A program made the translations under genes and the position numbers. From assembly GCA_964510225.1 (NCBI GenBank), contig CAZEAN010000186.1, forward strand, positions 1 through 8,153: 8,153 nucleotides of DNA, in the 5' to 3' direction. Under the pieces are notes generated by a model that searched no databases, had not been told where the DNA came from, and was given only the letters and a program-made list of their open reading frames with translations. The DNA is from CAZEAN01 sp964510225. Lineage in GTDB: Bacteria; Planctomycetota; Planctomycetia; Isosphaerales; Isosphaeraceae. Shown here piece by piece: positions 7,571-8,153 of the stretch; positions within the stretch are counted from its first letter, which is position 1, and each line of letters begins with the position of its first letter.

Positions 7571-7578
7571 CTCCTCCT
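7571..7578 (-). promoter_or_regulatory. strong ribosome binding site selecting a GTG start
   Basis: The minus strand reads AGGAGGAG, then six bases, then GTG at 7564. A nearby ATG (7569-7567) is only one base from the site and is in another frame, so GTG is the supported start of the GTPase-like gene. Confidence 0.7.
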
Positions 7579-7589
7579 GATTTCAACTC

Positions 7590-7625
7590 GTCGAGGATTG
7601 CTCTCGTCTTCGAGCAATCTTCGAC
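7590..7625. promoter_or_regulatory. 14-pair inverted repeat in the leader of the GTPase-like gene
   Basis: GTCGAGGATTGCTC (7590-7603) and GAGCAATCTTCGAC (7612-7625) are complementary at 13 of 14 positions, the remaining one being G-T (7595/7620), around an eight-base loop. In the minus-strand transcript that position is an A-C mismatch. The element ends 11 bases before the AGGAGGAG site. There is no T-run on either side, so a terminator is unlikely. It could be an operator for a dimeric regulator or an RNA hairpin affecting translation or RNA stability. Confidence 0.6.
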
Positions 7626-7972
7626 AAGGGTCACGCGATGGATCGAATCTGATTGATTAGATCTCTCAGGATTTCACCTACCCGTTAGTTTTTCGTCGGA
7701 CGGTACCAGATTATTTCAGCTTATCATTAACGTTGACAGAGAGGGTGGGGCCACTCGGAAAGACCAAGAAAATTCGGCGAAAGGAGCTATGACCAAGGGG
7801 CTCGTTGTGGTGTCGGCCGATTGTCAACCTCGGAGAATCTCCTAATCAAACCAGAGTACGATCTAGATTTCCGGGTCTGGAGGCCGCTATAACAGCAGAC
7901 TCGTGGAACTTAACTCATTCGAGAAGCGTTCCTCTTTCAAGGTTGTACACCAGATTCGGAGCATTGAGTTCA
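7626..7972. other. divergent intergenic region upstream of the lipoprotein gene
   Basis: These 347 bases should contain promoters for both flanking divergent genes. TTGACA at 7733-7738 is a perfect -35 hexamer on the plus strand, but no -10 lies at the right distance. GGAGA/TCTCC around 7837 is a small operator-like palindrome. An 18-codon open frame (7789-7845) with AAGGAG two bases upstream is present but unconvincing. No RNA gene or repeat family is recognised. Confidence 0.45.
7864..7893 (+). promoter_or_regulatory. weak candidate promoter of the lipoprotein gene
   Basis: TATAAC (7888-7893) matches the -10 consensus at five of six positions and lies about 80 bases before the lipoprotein start. 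The element 18 bases upstream, TAGATT (7864-7869), is a poor -35 (three of six). Only the -10 is persuasive. Confidence 0.25.
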
Positions 7973-8153
7973 ATGAAGCGATTCACAGATTCACTTTTCA
8001 CGCTTGCACTTCTGTTCGTCTTTAGCTTCGCCGTCATTGGTTGCGGTGGTGGTGAAGAAGCTGTTGACGATACCACCGATACCACTACCGATGGTGGTAT
8101 GGAAGAAGGCGGGATGATGGAAGAAGGCGGGATGATGGAAGAAGGCGGGATGA
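7973..8153 (+). CDS. small acidic lipoprotein with Met-Met-Glu-Glu-Gly-Gly repeats, N-terminal part
   Basis: Sixty codons are visible before the window edge. The N-terminus is a lipoprotein signal peptide: MKRF, a hydrophobic core (about residues 8-22), and the lipobox VIGC with Cys24 as the lipidation site. The mature part begins GGGEEAVDDTTDTTTDGG and then enters a repeat of MEEGGM per six residues, three copies seen and still open at the edge. The acidic, Gly/Thr-rich stretch is probably a flexible linker between the lipid anchor and an unseen domain, or the whole of a small disordered lipoprotein. The start has GGAG (7958-7961) 11 bases upstream, rather far, but no alternative start fits the signal peptide. 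Membrane destination cannot be decided with certainty; residues after Cys are Gly-Gly, not Asp. Function unknown. Confidence 0.85.
   Translation, partial: MKRFTDSLFTLALLFVFSFAVIGCGGGEEAVDDTTDTTTDGGMEEGGMMEEGGMMEEGGM
8099..8152 (+). repeat. 18-bp in-frame tandem repeat, three perfect copies
   Basis: The unit ATGGAAGAAGGCGGGATG occurs at 8099-8116, 8117-8134 and 8135-8152 with no mismatches, and the next base is consistent with a fourth copy. The unit is six codons (Met-Glu-Glu-Gly-Gly-Met), so copy-number change by slippage would keep the frame. The total number of copies lies beyond the window. Confidence 0.95.

Noticed and set aside
7251..7634. 127-codon minus-strand frame crossing the start of the GTPase-like gene
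   Set aside because: It overlaps the true gene in another frame, runs through the inverted repeat and ribosome binding site, and has a random-looking composition.
7733..7738. Perfect TTGACA hexamer as a promoter -35
   Set aside because: No acceptable -10 element lies 16 to 18 bases downstream; the region there is GC-rich.
7789..7845. 18-codon open frame with AAGGAG just upstream in the lipoprotein's upstream region
   Set aside because: The binding site is only two bases from the ATG, too close for normal initiation, and the peptide has no leader-type features such as repeated regulatory codons.

Overview
The window reads as chromosomal DNA of a planctomycete, most likely of the Isosphaera/Singulisphaera type. 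This is an inference from protein character: a short outer-membrane beta-barrel protein with the 'TDRP' start of its mature part, two secreted tetratricopeptide-repeat (TPR) proteins in tandem, a two-helix membrane protein resembling planctomycete Era/YcjX-like GTPases, and a small acidic lipoprotein. Base composition looks like mid-50s percent G+C by eye. The palindrome CGATCG is strikingly frequent throughout. There are no rRNA or tRNA genes, insertion sequences, integrases or CRISPR arrays.

Layout, left to right. (1) 1-487, minus strand: the N-terminal 162 codons of a single-pass membrane protein that runs off the left edge. (2) 488-831: a divergent intergenic region. (3) 832-1755, plus: a beta-barrel outer-membrane protein whose start is best placed at 832, giving a signal peptide. 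(4) 1756-2003: an intergenic region with a plausible sigma70-type promoter, a stem-loop at the predicted 5' end of the transcript, and a second stem-loop that contains the ribosome binding site of the next gene. (5) 2004-4802 and 4885-5955, plus: two secreted TPR proteins 82 bases apart, probably one operon. (6) 6002-7564, minus, convergent with the operon: a membrane-anchored GTPase-like protein whose nucleotide-binding motifs look lost. It starts at GTG behind a strong ribosome binding site. (7) 7565-7972: a divergent region with a 14-pair inverted repeat just upstream of that binding site. (8) 7973-8153, plus: the start of a lipoprotein that enters an 18-bp tandem repeat and runs off the right edge.

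Taken together this is a cell-envelope neighbourhood: an outer-membrane barrel, two periplasmic scaffold-type TPR proteins, two inner-membrane proteins and a lipoprotein. No enzyme with a recognisable active site is present, so no pathway can be assigned. The less ordinary items are the apparent pseudo-GTPase, the structured leaders at 1844-2000 and 7590-7625, the in-frame tandem repeat in the lipoprotein, and the left-edge gene.
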